Source: Dyadobacter sp. CY261 (GTDB lineage Bacteria; Bacteroidota; Bacteroidia; Cytophagales; Spirosomataceae). From it: a DNA stretch of 64,000 bases. The first letter of the stretch is position 1. Every line of letters begins with the position of its first letter. The notes beneath the pieces were generated by a model. It saw nothing but the letters and a program-made list of their open reading frames with translations. It was not told where the DNA came from and made no database searches. Both the position numbers and the translations under genes were made by a program. The DNA lies in assembly GCF_021440085.1 (NCBI RefSeq), contig NZ_JAKCPW010000005.1, positions 124,001 to 188,000 on the forward strand. The letters run 5' to 3'. Shown here in pieces: positions 62,522-64,000 of this stretch.

Positions 62522-64000
62522 ATGAAAAATATAGATTTCAAAAACAATTTGAAGCAAAAAGGGCTATATCTCGGGCTTGCAGCGCTCCTGATCCTGCCTT
62601 CCTCTTGCAGCGACAGCTTCTTGGACGTAGACCCGCAGGGCAAACAGGCCGGAGCGGTGTTCTGGGAAAGCGAAGCCGATGCCACCAAGGCAGTGAATGC
62701 AATGTATGCCAATCTCAGAAGCTGGAACAATACGGCATTTGCGCCAATTGCATTGGAAAGCGTAGGCTCGGATGACGCCGAAAAAGGTAGCACCCCCTCG
62801 GATGCCACTTTCTTTAATCAGTATGATGATTTCTCGGTAGGATCTACCGAAGGCCAGCTCGGCGGATTTTGGCAGGGGCAATACCAGAATATCAACTATG
62901 CCAACCAGGTGATTAACAACATTCCGGCCATCGCCATGGATGACAACTTGAAAGCGAGATACCTCGCGGAAGCCAAATTTGTTCGTGCTTACTCCCATTT
63001 CAGGTTGGTAAGAGCATTTGGCGATGTGCCACTCCGGGTGAACATACCGAAAGATGCGACGGAATACAACATTCCGCGTACACCGAAAGCAGAGGTTTAC
63101 GCAGCCATTGAAAAAGATCTGACCGAAGCCGCTGCGGTATTGCCACTAAACTACGGTGCGACCGATCTCGGCCGTGTAACAAAAGGCGCAGCATTATCGC
63201 TACACGCCAAAGTATCGATGTACCAGGCCAAATGGCAGCAGGTTTTCGATCTCACTACGCAGGTGATCAGCTCCGGACAATACTCCCTTTTTAGCAACTA
63301 TGAAGCAATGTTCCGCGTTGCGAACGAGAATTCGACTGAATCGATATTCGAAATCCAGAATGAGCTGATACCTTCCAATAAGGATGCTTCTAACTCGCAG
63401 TACTCACAAGTACAGGGCGTGAGAGGGGTAGTTGGGGGCGGCTGGGGATTCAATACTCCTACCGAAACATTGTCCAAGTCGTTCGAGACAGGCGATCCAC
63501 GCCGGGATGCTACGATTATTTTCCGTGGTGAAACGACGCCCTCCGGAGATGCCATTGCTGCTACCGGCGACAACCCGATGTACAACCAGAAATCGTACGT
63601 GCCGTTTAAGCTCTATACGACCGGCTTCAATGAAGGCTCACAACAGAATATCCGAGTGATAAGGTATGCCGAGGTGTTGCTCATGAACGCGGAAGCAGCG
63701 AATGAAATCGGTAACACTACCCAAGCACTCGCATCACTCGAATTGGTACGTGCACGCGCGAGAGGGGCTAGCAAGACGATTCTGCCGAAAGTGACGACTA
63801 CCGATAAAGCAGCATTGCGCCTCGCCATTTGGAATGAGCGCCATTATGAACTGGCAATGGAATTCGATCGCTATTTCGACGTGATCCGTCAGGGTCGCGC
63901 CGCTGAAATTTTTGGCCCGAAAGGTTGGAAGGCAAATAAAAACGAAGTTTGGCCTGTTCCACAGAACGAAATCGACATCAGTGCGGGCGTATTGACCCAA
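62522..64000 (+). CDS. SusD/RagB-family lipoprotein (C-terminus off the right edge)
   Basis: The ATG at 62522 opens a frame of 493 codons that is still open at the window end. It begins MKNIDFKNNLKQKGLYLGLA and has a lipobox near LPSSC (Cys29). SusD signatures follow: FLDVDPQGKQAGAVFWESEA, RYLAEAKFVRAYSHFRLVRA, RYAEVLLMNAEAANEIGNTT, RLAIWNERHYELAMEFDRYF and VWPVPQNEIDISAGV. Only the last few tens of residues should be missing. It pairs with the susC 14 bp upstream. Confidence 0.94.
   Translation, partial: MKNIDFKNNLKQKGLYLGLAALLILPSSCSDSFLDVDPQGKQAGAVFWESEADATKAVNAMYANLRSWNNTAFAPIALESVGSDDAEKGSTPSDATFFNQYDDFSVGSTEGQLGGFWQGQYQNINYANQVINNIPAIAMDDNLKARYLAEAKFVRAYSHFRLVRAFGDVPLRVNIPKDATEYNIPRTPKAEVYAAIEKDLTEAAAVLPLNYGATDLGRVTKGAALSLHAKVSMYQAKWQQVFDLTTQVISSGQYSLFSNYEAMFRVANENSTESIFEIQNELIPSNKDASNSQYSQVQGVRGVVGGGWGFNTPTETLSKSFETGDPRRDATIIFRGETTPSGDAIAATGDNPMYNQKSYVPFKLYTTGFNEGSQQNIRVIRYAEVLLMNAEAANEIGNTTQALASLELVRARARGASKTILPKVTTTDKAALRLAIWNERHYELAMEFDRYFDVIRQGRAAEIFGPKGWKANKNEVWPVPQNEIDISAGVLTQ

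Overview
The window comes from a member of the Bacteroidota, most likely a Cytophagales bacterium close to Dyadobacter/Spirosoma. The evidence is two SusC/SusD pairs, the type IX secretion and gliding protein SprA, GldF, two DUF4199 proteins, no visible Shine-Dalgarno sites, and several promoters of the Bacteroidota form TTG-N19-21-TAnnTTTG. Most of the window has moderate GC. The exception is about 28.2-31.6 kb, which is clearly AT-rich and looks acquired. No rRNA, tRNA, CRISPR array or IS element was recognised.

Layout. (1) 0-9.3 kb: a cut-off antitoxin-like gene, a sulfatase, a VapBC-type toxin-antitoxin pair, then a minus-strand susC-susD-sulfatase operon, probably for a sulfated glycan. 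(2) 9.7-10.9 kb: a membrane sterol-desaturase-type di-iron hydroxylase. (3) 11.0-18.8 kb: a LacI-type regulator followed by a five-gene plus-strand operon (Tat-exported Gfo/Idh/MocA oxidoreductase, Tat-exported DegT-type aminotransferase, secreted ceramidase-like protein, beta-propeller protein, second Tat-exported oxidoreductase). A perfect 14-bp palindrome at the operon promoter is a likely operator. (4) 19.3-24.3 kb: amino-sugar use (NagP-like permease, NagA, NagB) and a lipoprotein oxidoreductase, separated by repeat-rich spacers. (5) 24.4-31.5 kb: an accessory island with HigBA, a 713-aa Fic protein fused to a 2H phosphoesterase domain, a small unknown protein, an Xre regulator, a perfect 34-bp palindrome, and a low-GC CBASS-like defence operon. 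That operon encodes an unknown 332-aa protein, a membrane-anchored putative effector, and a CD-NTase split at a T9 tract into a catalytic half and an AGS-C sensor half.

(6) 31.6-38.8 kb: an FAD oxidoreductase, an anti-sigma/ECF sigma pair, gldF without gldG, two DUF4199 genes, a dihydroorotase homologue that lacks metal-binding histidines, and gcvH. (7) 38.8-51.9 kb: core genes sprA, ruvA, a LysM lytic transglycosylase, gatA, tatA, a YkvA/DUF1232 protein and malate dehydrogenase. (8) 52.1-64 kb: a TonB-dependent receptor, a porin-like protein, a large transmembrane LuxR-like regulator with a sensor propeller, and a second susC/susD pair, with susD running off the right edge.

The strongest candidates for new biology are the CBASS-like operon with its two unrecognised partner genes and the T9/U-UUU-UUA frameshift site, the Fic-2H phosphoesterase fusion with a duplicated iteron array over its 5' end, and the Tat-exported aminotransferase/oxidoreductase operon.
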